NCBI GenBank assembly: GCA_032164245.1
Contig: JAVMKO010000003.1
Location: 39,496,890 to 39,560,889 of the forward strand
DNA length: 64,000 nucleotides
Reading direction: 5' to 3'
Source of the DNA: Sternotherus odoratus
Taxonomy: Eukaryota; Chordata; Testudines; Kinosternidae
Shown here: positions 39,101-47,386 of the stretch, piece after piece
Layout: the number at the start of each line of letters is the position of its first letter
Position numbering within the stretch: position 1 is the stretch's first letter
Translations under genes and position numbers: made by a program
The notes under the pieces: generated by a model
The model's input: the letters and a program-made list of their open reading frames with translations, nothing else
Told to the model about the DNA's origin: nothing
The model's database searches: none

Positions 39101-39881
39101 GGGGGGCAGTGCACAGAGCCCTCTGGCCCTCCTGCCTAGGAGCAGGACCTGTTGGCCACTTCCAGAGTGCAGCACTAGCCTGCCTTCACCCTGCAGCACC
39201 GCTGATCGGACTTTGAATGGCCCGGTCGGAGGTGCTGACTGGCGCCACCAGGGTCCCTTTTCTATGTTAGTTGTAAAACAAAATTGTGTCATGGAGTGTG
39301 AGAAGTTTTATGATAAGGTATTGAAAGACCGAAATTTGCTGCGTAAGATTACTTCATTGGAGAAATATTCATGGTACGATCGTGGTGAAATACAGTCCCC
39401 CTCTACGTCTACCTAAATTTTTGTATGAGTTCTGTCACTGAAGAATAATTGTTAGCTCAAGTCAATATGTTCATGTAATAAAACTTTTTTTATCGTCTTT
39501 TTCATAAATACAGAATATTACATAACCCCGTCCCCTTTTTGCCATCCCAATGTCCCGTTTTTGTCTCAAGGGAATATGGTCAGCCTATGTAGGATGCTAG
39601 AATAAACAGATATAATTTAAAATAACAAGTTTTGGGGATTTAATTGCATGGTACAAGAGACTCTGTTCCCTGTCCCTACATCTCTCTGACCCACTGTTAA
39701 TTCAGAACACAGCATGTCCCTTGTGTATAGATCAAAAGCTTTGCACTAAAAGTAGGATGAGATGTTGTTCCACTCACAGCTCTTGAAAGCCAAAAATAAG
39801 AAAATATTGTGTATCAACAGGTCTGCATGGAAACCACTCACAATGTCTTACCTGATGAGTGAGCTCTTCCTCCTTGTCCAT
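11895..39881 (-). CDS. LGSN: LGSN (lengsin), complete coding region in four exons
   Basis: Joined minus-strand exons 39881..39852, 22489..21484, 15933..15755 and 13094..11895 give 2,415 nt, 804 residues plus TAG. Phases match at every junction (0, 1, 0); donors are CAG|GTAAGA, CTG|GTAAGA and CAC|GTAAGT, and all acceptors end in AG. Lengsin is a class I glutamine-synthetase-like protein of the vertebrate lens, regarded as a structural or chaperone-like component without synthetase activity. Residues about 362-500 hold the N-terminal GS-like domain and about 500-804 the catalytic-type barrel. Residues about 1-360 are charged and low in complexity. Human lengsin is 509 residues, so the extra length is almost all N-terminal. 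Recognition rests on peptides such as [49 protein letters not shown] and the terminus [11 protein letters not shown] am very sure of exons 2-4. Exon 1 rests on phase, splice site and position. Confidence 0.95.
13095..15754 (-). other. LGSN intron 3
   Basis: This 2.66-kb intron lies between donor GTAAGT and acceptor tttag. It is AT-rich and non-coding. The only repeat I recognise is the short element at 14450-14560. Confidence 0.85.
14450..14560 (-). repeat. Short interspersed repeat fragment
   Basis: gagacaaggtaggtgaggta, atcttttgttggacc and acagagctcttc are the reverse complement of the 8340-8495 copy. Confidence 0.7.
15755..15933 (-). CDS. LGSN: LGSN coding exon 3
   Basis: This 179-nt exon (residues 346-405) lies between ttattttaaag|ATCACAG and TTTTTTCAC|GTAAGT. 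The split GAT codon joins exactly to the single base left by exon 2. It contains the lengsin signature [21 protein letters not shown], which begins the N-terminal glutamine-synthetase domain. An AG-rich stretch directly after the acceptor could allow a shorter exon, but only the 15933 start keeps phase 1. Confidence 0.95.
15934..21483 (-). other. LGSN intron 2
   Basis: This 5.55-kb intron has no second gene. It contains the short repeat at 19845-20030 and a gaagtcaatgg motif near 16484. ORFs within it are short and featureless. Confidence 0.85.
19845..20030 (+). repeat. Short interspersed repeat, 'aagttggtccaatacaagatatta' subfamily
   Basis: The right part matches the copy at 8340-8495 in order. 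The left part (gttgtattggacaagctttc...agagttgttcttcag) is the inverted counterpart, so this copy is partly palindromic. Confidence 0.7.
21484..22489 (-). CDS. LGSN: LGSN coding exon 2 (long low-complexity N-terminal region)
   Basis: This exon of 1,006 nt (residues 11-345 plus one base of the next codon) is open throughout. The acceptor is tgttgatgattacag|AACACA and the donor CAGACTG|GTAAGAAG. It starts [13 protein letters not shown] and continues through [13 protein letters not shown], which aligns with the LRRTRKK-type segment of mammalian lengsin. The rest is rich in Ser, Lys, Glu, Asn and Gly and is probably disordered. It holds three 12-residue tandem repeats of the form x-E-x-K-x-G-G-S/T-E/D at residues about 148-183. 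Beyond the donor the frame stays open for 35 more codons into the intron, which explains why the raw ORF looks longer. Confidence 0.93.
21971..22078 (-). repeat. In-frame coding minisatellite, 3 x 36 bp
   Basis: Three consecutive 36-bp units at 21971-22006, 22007-22042 and 22043-22078 share a ccccca-rich start and a tcttctntgcttgct core. They lie inside LGSN exon 2 and encode three 12-residue repeats. Confidence 0.85.
22897..23665 (+). mobile_element. CR1 LINE, 3' portion
   Basis: It contains the typical late-ORF2 and 3' segment of CR1: ctggagagggttcagaaaag, ttaaccactggaacaaacta and a ggtcagactagatgaac stretch ending in aattctatgaaatctatg. Stops and indels in all frames show it is dead. Confidence 0.9.
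27365..28019 (+). mobile_element. Non-autonomous Helitron with internal tandem repeats
   Basis: The 5' end is TCTATATATATAAAAG preceded by A. The 3' end is CTAG followed by T, with hairpin acccg-agcaacac-cgggt (27991-28008) 7 nt before CTAG. These are Helitron hallmarks and there is no target duplication. The interior has six copies of a cactcgctcagctctctcc unit, and three copies of a taagaatc...aatctcacc block at about 27498, 27760 and 27890. Confidence 0.88.
28020..28406. other. Intron sequence between mobile elements
   Basis: No recognisable element apart from a caacaa run near 28232. Confidence 0.4.
28407..28728 (+). repeat. 5'-truncated left LTR of the Gmr1-like element
   Basis: Motifs cagcctg-gcccctcaga, ggctgcaggattattt, ctgccttttcctttgtttta and ggttctctagcggtac...cctatgac match the second half of the right LTR (34435-34760) in order. 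The first half is missing. Confidence 0.8.
31799..32257 (+). mobile_element. CR1 LINE 3' end nested in the Gmr1-like element
   Basis: It contains gagagagtccagcgg, atgattagggggctgga, tcacgaggagag-type and aatctccatccttagagg motifs. It ends with the CR1 terminal repeat attctatgattctatgat. Confidence 0.92.
32964..33169. mobile_element. Inverted dimer of the 'gtgccacaggactctttgt' element with 17-bp target duplication
   Basis: Arms 33006-33081 and 33097-33172 are inverted repeats identical at 74 of 76 positions, separated by 15 nt. The direct repeat tacttaagatttaatgt flanks the whole unit (32947-32963 and 33170-33186, the last overlapping the arm by 3 nt). Confidence 0.88.
33376..34016 (+). mobile_element. 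hAT non-autonomous element nested in RNase H region
   Basis: The ends are caggggtgggcaaac and gtttgcccacacctg, with a perfect 8-bp duplication cattatac (33368-33375 and 34017-34024). The 641-bp GC-rich interior has no transposase. Removing it rejoins the RNase H-like remnant of the host LTR element. Confidence 0.92.
34151..34760 (+). repeat. Right LTR of the Gmr1-like element
   Basis: It starts TGTCATGATC and ends ACCTATGACA, with TGTCAT/ATGACA inverted tips and a length of 610 bp. It follows directly after the RNase H remnant. Confidence 0.82.
35100..35615 (+). mobile_element. hAT non-autonomous element
   Basis: The ends are caggggtctcaaac and gtttgagacccctg, with a perfect duplication ctctacag (35092-35099 and 35616-35623). 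It contains two direct copies of a segment starting atgaggactagtgcactgg (35136 and 35225). Confidence 0.93.
35974..36145. mobile_element. Inverted dimer of the 'gtgccacaggactctttgt' element
   Basis: Arms of about 69 bp (36010-36078 and 36080-36148) meet almost without a spacer and are about 93% identical. A 13-bp duplication ttcaaaataa[c/t]at flanks it (35961-35973 and 36146-36158). A TA microsatellite follows to 36182. Confidence 0.85.
36154..36182. repeat. TA microsatellite
   Basis: An uninterrupted at/ta run sits beside the right duplication of the inverted dimer and probably expanded from it. Confidence 0.95.
36439..39587 (+). mobile_element. hAT element, 3.1 kb, with transposase tail remnant and nested GC-rich sequence
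   Basis: The terminal inverted repeats are taggctgaccat and atggtcagccta, with a perfect 8-bp duplication tgtaggat (36431-36438 and 39588-39595). Near the right end, about 39265-39416, a frame encodes a Cys-containing helix followed by [13 protein letters not shown], which resembles the very C-terminus of hAT transposases. The rest of a transposase is missing. The region about 38570-39265 is a GC-rich repeat that looks nested. The left end carries a ZNF143-like motif (36726-36744). Several long overlapping frames at 37598-38560 are products of high GC. Confidence 0.85.
39852..39881 (-). CDS. LGSN: LGSN coding exon 1 (start codon, 10 codons)
   Basis: Encodes [10 protein letters not shown] and ends CATCAG|GTAAGA. 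The ATG context is GGAGATGG, with G at -3 and +4. Joining it in phase 0 to the next exon gives an acidic start running into [11 protein letters not shown], which resembles the short acidic start of mammalian lengsin. The exon lies 17.4 kb upstream of exon 2, just below a TATA box. The only in-frame upstream ATG is above the TATA box, so it would not be in this transcript. It is too short to be found by ORF length. Transcript data would settle it. Confidence 0.8.
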
Positions 39882-39924
39882 CTCCAGCACATTCTGGTTC
39901 CAGTCACCATGAGAAATGGTAACT

Positions 39925-42904
39925 GCCTTGTAAAAAAAATGCACCCAGTATTTATAGGCGCATCTACAATAGAGGTTAGTTTGAACAGAGTTTCTGTAAG
40001 GTTCTTTTCCCAGAAATCCATGGCAGATGATGAACAATAAAAAGCAAACTCTCATGTGTCATGGCAGTTTGATGGAATAGTGTTAAAGTAGTAAACTGAC
40101 AAATGCACATTTCTAGCTGACTGCCTGAAAACAAAAGAGAGCTGAGCATAAAACTGTTTGGTTCAACCTTTTTCCCCACAAAAGATTTTTGTTGTGTAAC
40201 AAAACATTTTTATTCTGGAATAGAATCTATTGTTAGACTCCTTAGAGGTAAAACCTTTACTGGGCATTATAACCACAATATGTTGTTGAGGCACATAGAC
40301 AGAAATGTGAAAGGAAAAGCACATTGCAAGAACAGAATGTAGCACCAGATTGTAATGCTGAGTGCTTGTGTCACTCATTAATGTTGAAGCATTTGGTTAT
40401 TTCTACTTTCGACCCATAAAAAGACTTACAAGATATGTCAGAATTCAGTGCTTGCTTAGCTACCCGTTTGCATCGTCTGTTATCCGCAACATGCACACAG
40501 TTCTTTCTTTTCCCCATGTGTACCTTTAATGGCACAGGAAAGGGTCTGTGAGCCTCTGAATGTGCCACAGCCCTTGTTTGCATCCATCCTGTGTGCATCC
40601 ATTTGCACCTTAATTTCAAAGTGCTACAGTAAAGTGCTTACCTGGCCCTCCCTAGCTTTGTGTGATGTGGTGGGATCCACAGCTCAGGGCCTTATTTTTT
40701 TCCTCTGGTAAACAGGTGAAATCCATATACAGTCAAATGATAGAGCTGCTTTTATATAACATAAAGTAAAATTTACCCCACAATGGTTTGACTGAAGGCT
40801 TAGCCAGTTTTTATGTGTTCTTTTCCATGCTTCCCATAGGAGAAGCATTCATTTTGTTGTTGCTATATAAGTATTATTTTTGAGATTGGATTTATGGAAA
40901 GTACCCAAAGTGGAGTGGAAGAAATGCAGAAGACATTCTGATTCTCAGAGGTTGTCTCCTGCAGTGCATCCATTTTATTACCAGCTGATATAAAATTCTA
41001 CTTTATAGAATTGCAGAATTCTTTCCCTTGACTAGTAAAGTAACATTCTATTGCACAACAGCATTCCAACTGTCTTCTGACTGCAGGCAGGAGAGAAGCA
41101 GCCTTGCTATAGAATAGCATAGGAATTCCTTCCATTCAAGATCCACGCATTTAAACATTTATTTTAGTTCATGACAGCACTTCTGTAGGCAGTGCGCATT
41201 TTTACCATATTTGATACACATGGCTGACATGGCATGGATACTTGCCTAACAGGAAAAGGAAATTATTGGTGGATGGTTGGTTGTTTATTTAGGTATTTAC
41301 ACTGTGCTCAAAACCGTAAAGGAATAGATGGGATAGTGTCTGCCCCACTGAGTTTACTAAAGGCCCATTCCTGCAAACATGATCACTGCTTTCTATTGCA
41401 TGTAGTGCCACGATGTCAGTGGAATATAAGGGGTCAACCATTCTTGTATGTACACCGGCATCCTCCAGCATCTTCCATAAATTCTATTTGTTTGTCTGGT
41501 CAAGTATCTGGTGGGGAGGGGGAAAGAAGAGAAGGGTAAGATTCTTAGCTGATGTAAATTAATTTAAGTGGAACTGTGCTGATCACACTAGCTGAGAATC
41601 TGCCGTGGACTATGACAAATATAGCATACGGTGTTCATTAATTTCCTTGCCTATGTTACTCACAATATTATGGATATGAAAACTGAAAGAATTCCTAATA
41701 TATTGTCCCTTTTTATCTTTGCTCACCATTTGTTCTTTTCCTCTCTCACCCCTCAAATTCCCTCTCCCCCAGCTCTGACCAAAAAAAAAAAAAGTAGTCC
41801 ATTGCTAAGTTTGACCGTTTCAAATCAGGGAAATACCGTATTTGGAAAGTGTCTGTATAAATAAACACTGGAAGTTATATACTAACTCATGGAAATACTT
41901 CTGTTGATCCTGGGTTTTGTCAAAACCTGCTTTCACATGAATTTAGGGTTAGTGCCCCTTTACAACTTTTTTAAACATTTGTTGGAATTATTAAAATGTG
42001 TTACTGTTTCAACAGAAATCCCAGTGGCTCTTATATGAAATGAACAAATTAGCTCTGGCCTAACAGTCTTTTTCATTTCCTTTCTGGTTCTGGGAAGCAG
42101 ATCCTTGGATTGCTTCTCTTGAAACAAAATTAAGATATTGAATGCACTGAAGGAATTAGTCTTATATAGAGAATCATGAGTAAAAAGTAAAAAGATCACA
42201 TTCAGCTATTCATTTGAGACCTGTAGAGAATTCATTTAAACAAAATGGAAGTTGAAAAGCTCAAATAATGCATACTGCAAAGCTGTCAGCTGCATTAATT
42301 GTGGAATTTGGGTATTAGAGCAATGGACACACCAAATCCAAGTAATCATTACAAAATTGAAGCTGATATCTAACAGCTTCAAGATGGGAAAGTTAAATAG
42401 CAAAAGCAGCATCTTTTAAATGGGAAAAAGACATTAACTGGATTCCATTTTGAAACAAGTTGAAGTCCCCACAGAAAGGGTGATCTGAGAGAATTAATGA
42501 AGAAATGGACTTTGACTTATAGTGTTCTGACTTTCCTTCTAATACACTATCCAGTCTTTAAAATAACACTTTCCATTGAACAAAGTTCTTAAATTTCATT
42601 TTGTAATGTCATATAATGCTTTAGTTTGTGTGCTCCAGTTGACAGCTGTCAAGAAAATAATAGCTTTAAATAAAATACAGTGAAATAGCTATTATTCAAG
42701 TATAATCTTTTTAGGGGAATAGACACTCTGAGGAGATGCTGCTTTTGCTATTTAACTTTCCCATCTTTAAAGTCATACATGGGCCTTGCAAAAAAGTAGT
42801 TTTACGAGGGCACCCATATAAATCAATGAAATGAAAAGATAGGGAAGAATCAAGCTCACCAGATCTTTCTGTCCCCATATATTACATTGGGTACTATTAA
42901 AAAT
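39925..42904. other. Upstream flank of LGSN
   Basis: This contains the core promoter and about 3 kb of mostly AT-rich single-copy-looking sequence. No other gene or repeat is identified. Confidence 0.45.
39949..39956 (-). promoter_or_regulatory. LGSN TATA box with initiator
   Basis: On the minus strand TATAAATA is a perfect TATA-box match. GGCAGT, with its A at 39924, fits the vertebrate initiator BBCABW and lies 32 nt downstream. This predicts a 43-nt 5' UTR before the ATG at 39881. Just upstream, CTACAATAG (about 39963-39971) and GAACAATAA (about 40033-40041), read on the plus strand, are candidate SOX sites. A TATA promoter suits a lens-specific structural gene; the SOX assignment is inference. 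Confidence 0.6.
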
Positions 42905-43165
42905 AAATGACTAATTCAAAAAAGAACTAGATAAGTTCCTGGATGATAGGTACATTAATGGCTATTAGCCAGAATGGAAAGAGATGCAAAACCATGCACT
43001 GAATGTCCCTAGCCTCTGTTTGCCAGAAGCTCGGTATGGATGAGAGGGAATGGATCACTTGATGATTGCCTGTTCTGTCCATTCTCACTGGCATTTGCCT
43101 CTGTTGGAAGACAGGAGGATACTGGTCTAGATGGACCCAGTATGGCCATTCTTATGTGTTTGTTT
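42905..43165 (+). mobile_element. CR1 LINE 3' end
   Basis: It contains gaactagataagttcctgg, attaatggctattagccaga, acaggaggatactggtctag and tggacccagtatggccattc, the common CR1 3' end of sauropsid genomes. Confidence 0.88.
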
Positions 43166-43214
43166 TCCCAGTGTTTCCTATATTAAGAATGTATAGATCA
43201 GCAAGATAGTTACA

Positions 43215-43671
43215 TTATACGGCAATGACAGCCAAATCCTGCCCAAGGCAAATATGCACAAGCGCCAAGGAAAAGGAATTCACTCTCTTTTGCCATGAGG
43301 CAGCTCCACTGAAGCAAATGAAGTATCCTAGTGCAGTTTCACCATGGGTGGGAGGACGAGAGGATCTATTCAGAGGCAGGCTCTTTAGCCCTATGCTCAG
43401 CTTTCCCCTGAGAGCACTGTCCTGCAGGGAGCCCACTGGAACAGGGTTCTGCACTGGTCTCATCCTGTCCCTCCCCCCAAATCCTTCTCCTTTTGAGCAA
43501 CATTACCGCTGCTGCCAGGGGAACTTCTGCAACTGCAAAGGTGAGGGCTGGATTTCCACTTATATGTTCACTTTTTTAACAATGCCCTATGTACGTTCCA
43601 ACATCTTTCTTTCTTTGTTGGCAGGGACTGATTTTACTTCTTGTGTTGTCAGGCAGTGGAATTGCTGGTGA
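43215..43671 (+). other. Unassigned block with a CCxxxxCN-like peptide
   Basis: A 148-codon frame (43225-43671) contains HYRCCQGNFCN near 43499-43533, followed by AAG|GTGAGG, a splice-donor-like site. CCxxxxCN ends three-finger domains such as Ly6 and type I/II TGF-beta receptor ectodomains. No other disulfide pattern is convincing, so I do not call a gene. Confidence 0.2.
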
Positions 43672-44061
43672 AATTCAGGCCACACATTTTGTGTGTGTAT
43701 GTATTGTTACAGACATTCTTGCTGGCAGGTTTTTGAAATAAATTACCAAAATAATTGAAACTGGTGTGACTATGAAGTCTTATTTTGTCAAATAAACTTT
43801 GCAGAATTTTAAAATATTGTGTGCAGATTTTTTAATGATTCAGCACAGAATTATGCTGGGCCTATCAAAGCATAATCAGGGAACTGTGCAAACTGGAAGA
43901 AGCAGAGAGATAAGGATCTCTGCCCAAGAGAGGTGATGCCTTTGAGGGGTCAAAGAGGGAGAATACAGGTACAGTTGACCTAAACTTGAGACCCCTCACA
44001 AGGCCTGTGCACCAAAGCCTTTTTGATGGAATCCGTACTTTGTGGGCTTACATGGGATCTA

Positions 44062-44350
44062 AGGGTACATCTTCACTAACTGTCGGATCGGCGTGTAGAG
44101 ATCGATCCTTTAGCGATCGATTTCTCGCGTCTCATTAAGAAATCAATCACCAGCGGCACCCCTGTTGACTCGTAACTCCAGCTTGCCACAAGGCGCAAGC
44201 TGGAGTCGATGGGGGAGCGTGCCGCCAACCGCAGCTGCCATGAGGATGGCAGGTAAGTCGGTTGAAGAGGCACCGACTTCAGCTAAGTTATTCACACAGC
44301 TGAAGTTGCGTATCTTCAGTCAATCCCCGCCCCAGTGAAGACCAGCCCTA
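44062..44350 (+). mobile_element. MITE-like element, relative of 57095-57581
   Basis: The imperfect inverted ends are aagggtacatcttcact and agtgaagaccagccct. The interior gatcgatttctcgcgtct and the agctggagtcga and cagctgaagttgcgtatctt segments recur in the element at 57095-57581. Confidence 0.7.
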
Positions 44351-44366
44351 AGTGTGAATATAGACC

Positions 44367-44507
44367 TACCGTGTTTCCCCGAAAATAAGACAGTGTCTTA
44401 TATTAATTTTTGCTCCCAAAATTACATTACATTATATTCCAGCGAGAGCCAAAACTGGAAGTACGTCTTATTTTCGGGGGATGTCTTACTTTCGGGGAAA
44501 CAGGGTA
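44367..44507 (+). mobile_element. 141-bp palindromic MITE
   Basis: It begins taccgtgtttccccgaaaat and ends ttcggggaaacagggta, near-perfect inverted ends with TA at each tip. The interior ttataccct-like/tcttattttcggggg arms extend the palindrome. I recall the same element as common in reptiles but do not name it with certainty. Confidence 0.85.
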
Positions 44508-44588
44508 ATACAGGGCTGTCTGCACAGGGGTGAATTTCACACTCTTTTTTATAAGGGGGAGGTAAATGTTTCATACTGAGTCCTCCAG

Positions 44589-44680
44589 ATGGCCAAGGAG
44601 CAGCTTCGGCAAGATCTGAATCAAATCATATCCAATCTGACTGAGGTGGAAGAACAGTTGCCACCGTCTGAGACCTGAGA
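44589..44680 (+). other. Coding-looking segment of unknown origin
   Basis: After tactgagtcctccag comes a frame MAKEQLRQDLNQIISNL and a Glu-rich tail ending PPSET-stop. It is followed by AT-rich sequence with ATTAAA motifs (44877, 44918), as in a 3' UTR. Faintly like the helical tail region of nucleoporin p62. It could be a terminal exon or pseudogene scrap. Confidence 0.25.
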
Positions 44681-44984
44681 ATGTGAGCCCTCTGGACTCC
44701 TACTGAGCTGCAGAGATTTCTCTCATACAGAAGGAAGCATGAAATGTTACTGTGCTTTTAATAGTATCCCTCTTAAGTTTGGGGGAAATGAATGTGCTTT
44801 GTTATTAAAGTTTAAAATTGTATTTAAATATTTGTATTGCCTGTATTGCAAGAACTATGTATTAAAATTTAAAAAAACTTTACCTCTACAACTTTCTGCT
44901 CTACAAAATTCATTAAAATTTTAAAATGCTAAGATTCATGATCTAGCCTTTATTCATTAGCAATTTATAAGTTGGAATTGATAT

Positions 44985-45145
44985 TCATAGAAACTTAATA
45001 GTTCGCCAGTAAAACCATAATCCTTTATTCTGTCGTACACTGTGCTCGTTTAACTGTTCAATTGCTAGTTGAGTGATTTCTGTGTAAGAAAAATTATCCT
45101 TCCCATGGAATTTGCTGTGGAGACTTTCCAGCGTTTTCTTCATCT
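44985..45145 (-). other. Coding-looking minus-strand ORF of unknown origin
   Basis: The frame from ATG reads MKKTLESLHSKFHGKDNFSY and ends FYWRTIKFL-stop, amphipathic and compositionally protein-like. A TAA lies in frame a short way upstream, near a cag acceptor-like site. I do not recognise it. Confidence 0.2.
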
Positions 45146-45928
45146 CAGCTTTTGCAGAGCTCAATTCAGGAGCCAAAAGTTACTGCAATAGCCCCACTAA
45201 GCCCTGCACTAACTAGTCACTAAGAATCACAGGATCTGGATAATCATGACGAGCTGACATGATTTTAAAATTGACTTGTCCTGGTCTGCACTGATGACAA
45301 AATCACATTTGACACTGCATTGGTTAACACAACTTCCCAAGATTGTGTTCTAACATGACATAATATTTGAGTGAATACATTCCCTTTGTGATGTCTCTAG
45401 ATGGATAGCCACAACAAACTCATGCCATAAAGGGGAATCTCTGTGATAGGAAAAGAGAGCTGATATAAAATAACTGCTTTCTCTTTGGGAAGTACTGCTT
45501 ATATTGTGAATTTTATATAATTCTTTAATGAGTATATTTAATTTTTCTAAATTTATTCCAGTCCATCAAACACTAATCTAAATCCCTAGACACGTCACAG
45601 AATAGATAAAGAAATGACCAGATGGCATGAAAATGATCAAATATTACTTATATTATAATATTTATATGTGCTTTCTATCAAGAATAGGTGAAGAATTTTG
45701 TGGTGGGAGTGTTGACTGTTCATTATCCCATTAGTGGCTCTTCAGCAATCCCAGCAATGGTACAGCTTCTACAGTGACAGCTGCTGCACAAAAAATGTCC
45801 CTGTTAGGAAATTTCCCTAGTGGGTGCCTGTATCTTTATTCTATAAATTGCACCATTAAGTTGACCTACAAAGAGTATTAGTAGCTCATTTCAGTTTCAG
45901 AGATGGAATTTTCCGGTCCTACACATCT

Positions 45929-46515
45929 CATCATCATCATCAATCCTCTTCACTCCCGCTGGAGTATAAGGCACCAACAAATCTCCTCCATGCCTCTCGA
46001 TCTTGGGCAAGACAGCTGATTTCGTTCCACATTTTGTTCATCATCTTCAGTTCCTCTTCCACAGTTCTTCTCCAGGTACCCATTGGTCTGCCTCGCTTAC
46101 GCTTTCCAGGTGGAATCCATCTTAGGGCTATCTTAGGGTGTCTGGTGTTTTTCATTTGAAGAACGTGACCCAGCCACCCCCATCGTCGCCTTTTTAACTC
46201 ATCCACAATGTTGATGATACCTGTGCGTCTGCTAATTTCCCTGTTGCTGATATGTTCCACGCAGCTACTCTCACCTGTTGTGTGGGTTTCGCCACGGACT
46301 GCATCGGAAGAGAAATTTCCTTTCGACTTTCATTCCTCCTCGTCATATCAGGCATTACTGCCTTCGTCCTCAGCTGATCACCCATGATGAGAAGACATTT
46401 CGATAAATCTGTTGGTGTTTCTGTAGCAGGTGTTTTTTTATGTGGCGGGTTGCTAACCCAGCGCACAACCCTCCTCCTTTCGCATTCTGGACTTGGGACC
46501 AGACAACGGTGGAGT
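45929..46515 (-). mobile_element. Internally deleted non-LTR retrotransposon (RTE-like) with 12-bp target duplication
   Basis: tcctacacatct flanks it (45917-45928 and 46516-46527). On the minus strand it has a 5' leader, then a short peptide around VRVAAWN like the start of a LINE endonuclease. It goes directly to the C-terminal end of a reverse transcriptase (WGWLGHVLQM, RKRGRPMGTWRRTVEEEL, ending SSGSEED-stop) and a (gat)n tail. About 2.5 kb or more of ORF is missing between the two parts. Confidence 0.8.
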
Positions 46516-46713
46516 TCCTACACATCTAGTTGCTACAAAAGCAATGAAAACAGTCCATCTCCTCTTAAGTGCTTTGAGATCTATGGATGCAAAATACTAT
46601 ACAAGATAGAAGTTTTATTATTATTTATTATTATTACTTGTACTGCTTTTACATGGGGGATGCTGCATAAACATCAGTGGAGTTACTCTTAATTTAGACC
46701 AGTCTACATGAGT

Positions 46714-46768
46714 GAATATGGCTAAACCACCCTGAACGTGCCTGATCCTGTCTGATCTTAGAAGCTAA

Positions 46769-46805
<37 letters not shown>

Positions 46806-46834
46806 TCCTGGGAATACCAGGTGCTGTAGGCTTA
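46714..46834 (+). pseudogene. 5S rRNA pseudogene (full-length copy)
   Basis: It aligns along all 121 positions with vertebrate 5S rRNA. Intact blocks include accaccctgaac, agaagctaagcagggt, agtacttggatgggagacc and ctgggaatacc-ggtgctgtag. Most changes are C-to-T or G-to-A, as in decaying CpG sites, and the 5' stem is altered. The internal A box, intermediate element and C box are nearly intact. A 3' T run is absent (cttaacatgg), so RNA polymerase III termination is poor. Confidence 0.92.
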
Positions 46835-47386
46835 ACATGGGCGTGGGGCTAGCAACTCCACCCTGTATTTTTAGATTCATGTCAGATGAAGGCTTACTTC
46901 AGGAAACCTAAGTCTTGAATCTACAAAAATGCATGCTAATCCTTATAGGCTGAGATTTCAAAGCCATCTAAGAGATTTGGTCATCCAATTCCCATAGGAA
47001 AATCCCACTTAAAGATTAATTATTAAGTGCATATATTTTCATCTTTTTTCACAATTCCCTGCCTTGTTGTGTTATATACCCTTCCTCTTTTTCTTCCAGG
47101 AAGTGCCTTTTTATACACCATATATTTTATAATGACATTTATTCTCTACCAGAGATTTCAAAGGACTCCAACCAGGCAAGTCTCGAGACTCACTGCTTTC
47201 CGAGTTGTGCAGGCCTTCTCTATAACATCAAATTTTTGGCTTTAATAAGACAGAGATGAGGGCACTCAGCACCTTGCTGGAGTGGGGACCTCTTGGGTGT
47301 TAGGCTGTATAAACAGAAAGGTCTCAGCCTTTCCCAACCTCCCCTTAACTGAGGAATCTGTTAGAAGGTCAACACAGTAATAGGGC

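Larger units (their letters stand above)
22490..39851 (-). other. LGSN intron 1
   Basis: This 17.4-kb intron is filled largely by mobile elements, listed separately. The stretches 23670-27364 and 34761-35091 hold nothing I can identify apart from short AT-rich tracts. Confidence 0.75.

Noticed and set aside
39774..40055. 93-codon minus ORF starting above the LGSN promoter
   Set aside because: Only its internal [10 protein letters not shown] segment is used. The upstream part spans the TATA box and the downstream part runs past a clear splice donor.
44589..44680. Assignment to nucleoporin p62
   Set aside because: The similarity is a few residues of a generic helical pattern, not enough for a gene call.
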